A stretch of DNA of 64,000 bases, taken from assembly GCF_040954645.1 (NCBI RefSeq), contig NC_092810.1, positions 10,028,185 to 10,092,184 on the forward strand, in the 5' to 3' direction. Below the pieces are notes generated by a model. It did not search any database. It saw only the letters and a list, made by a program, of their open reading frames with translations, and was not told where the DNA came from. This stretch comes from Diabrotica undecimpunctata. Taxonomy: Eukaryota > Arthropoda > Insecta > Coleoptera > Chrysomelidae. Position numbers and translations under genes: made by a program. Positions 63,305 through 64,000 of this stretch are shown here, one piece after another; position 1 is the stretch's first letter, and each line of letters begins with the position of its first letter.

Positions 63305-64000
63305 GGGTACACGTAAACTCATCACCAATTACCATAAATACCCTCGTACATAGTACAAACTCATCACCGCCATAAAAGTAGGGTTTTCAAAATAGACCCT
63401 AAGAGATTGGTAAACTGATCACTGGCCTACCTGCACCCCGGATCAGGTATAGACCATAAAATCGCAGCAAACGGCTAGTTTTTGGTAATTTCACAAAATA
63501 ATCCAAATCCAGATGTCTTAAATGCAACTGCAATTTATTGGTTTTTATTTGGGAATTCCACAAAATTCTATTGATAGCTACCTAAAATCATGCAAAAAGA
63601 AAAATTTCTCTTCATTTGCCCTTGTTTCTTCAACATTGATAGTGAACTGCTAATTGATTACGTCCTGAGCCAACGCGGACAAAAAATAATGGTTATCAAT
63701 AATTTCAAATTTCAATTGCGAAAGACTCTAAAAAAATCGAATTGCCATTTGTGGACTTGTGCGACGAAAGAGTGTAAGGCTAAATGTCATACAACTGGTG
63801 AGTAGAAATTTTATACCGTTTTTGTTTAGTTGTTTCGCACTAGTTTTCGTGAATCATCCTGATCAAACAGAAAAAAATCAGCGTAATTAAGTTTTTTAAG
63901 TTAACTGTATAAGATGTTTCTTGTAGGCAAGGCATAATATTACCTTGTTGCTGTAGATTACCTGATATTAAATTTTGAGATTTCTAATTAAATTGTTAAA
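63305..64000 (+). mobile_element. MULE-like element with FLYWCH exon, left end
   Basis: From GGGTACACG at 63305 this follows 46363-47040 almost throughout, including AAACTCATCACC at 63315 and 63357, and continues to the window edge, so its right end and target duplication are not visible. It carries the intact version of the FLYWCH exon (63590-63805). The similarity runs past the exon into the presumed intron, which shows that both copies derive from one mobile element and not only from a shared domain. Confidence 0.75.
63590..63805 (+). CDS. FLYWCH zinc-finger exon (71 codons to stop)
   Basis: The frame reads LIDYVLSQRGQKIMVINNFK, FQLRKTLKKSNCHLWTCATK, ECKAKCHTTGE. That is a FLYWCH-type finger: SxRG, an F-K/F pair, WxC, CKAK and HT, with the two Cys and the His that bind zinc. 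FLYWCH fingers act in DNA binding and are often carried by MULE-type transposases. Codons end at a GGTGAGTAG, a good splice-donor consensus (donor GT at about 63797), so the exon probably ends at ACTG and the last two residues and stop are intronic. The Met start is plausible; the homologous copy at 46640 has lost it. Confidence 0.65.
   Translation: MQKEKFLFICPCFFNIDSELLIDYVLSQRGQKIMVINNFKFQLRKTLKKSNCHLWTCATKECKAKCHTTGE

Overview
This window is AT-rich eukaryotic DNA built almost entirely of decayed transposable elements. The mix (several non-LTR families with recurrent insect-type C-terminal tails, a BEL/Pao LTR element, hAT, Tc1/mariner-type and MULE-like DNA transposons) suggests an arthropod with a large, repeat-rich genome. 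A beetle is my best guess, but that is inference from the repertoire, not proof. I found no convincing host gene, rRNA, tRNA or CRISPR array.

Layout. 1-5.4 kb: LINE 3' and 5' fragments plus half of a Penelope-like terminal repeat carrying a hammerhead-ribozyme motif. 5.4-8.6 kb: a hAT transposase pseudogene with LINE remnants joined to it. 9.3-13.1 kb: several LINE linker and RT fragments. 13.7-14.4 kb: a 658-bp near-perfect palindrome with one hammerhead motif per arm, flanked by a 12-bp target duplication. 14.4-18.1 kb: no recognisable gene. 18.1-22.0 kb: one LINE split by another; removing the inner one rejoins the frame. 24-29.4 kb: a truncated DD82E transposase fused in frame to a reverse transcriptase, then a long LINE copy. 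31.1-34.5 kb: a hAT pseudogene interrupted by a complete 2,240-bp Sailor-like (DD82E) transposon with 45-bp inverted repeats and a TA duplication. 35.3-38.6 kb: Tc1-like remnants and a LINE. 39.5-42.3 kb: two opposed copies of an element whose four ends all abut (TA)n tracts. 42.7-44.8 kb: a long LINE. 46.4-48.0 kb: a MULE-like element with a decayed FLYWCH zinc-finger exon, repeated subterminal motifs and an 8-bp duplication. 48.5-53.4 kb: LINEs, including one with a complete RNase H domain fused to a BEL/Pao fragment. 53.4-59.4 kb: Tc1 and Jockey-like fragments. 60.1-61.7 kb: the freshest LINE insertion, with a 363-codon RT ORF and a perfect 11-bp duplication. 63.3 kb to the end: a second FLYWCH element that runs off the window.

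The coding sequences do not form a pathway; they record successive nested insertions. I group the LINEs informally by shared tails: group alpha (GAA-rich 3' tail; C-terminal SWLxNLRxWF and IANxR signatures), group beta (RISLL-type RT or GRPxxRW tail), group gamma (GNYRGITLLN-type RT), group delta (DLKKAFDRV-type RT), a Jockey-like group and an R1/I-like group. Clade names are working labels from motif recognition, not from a search.
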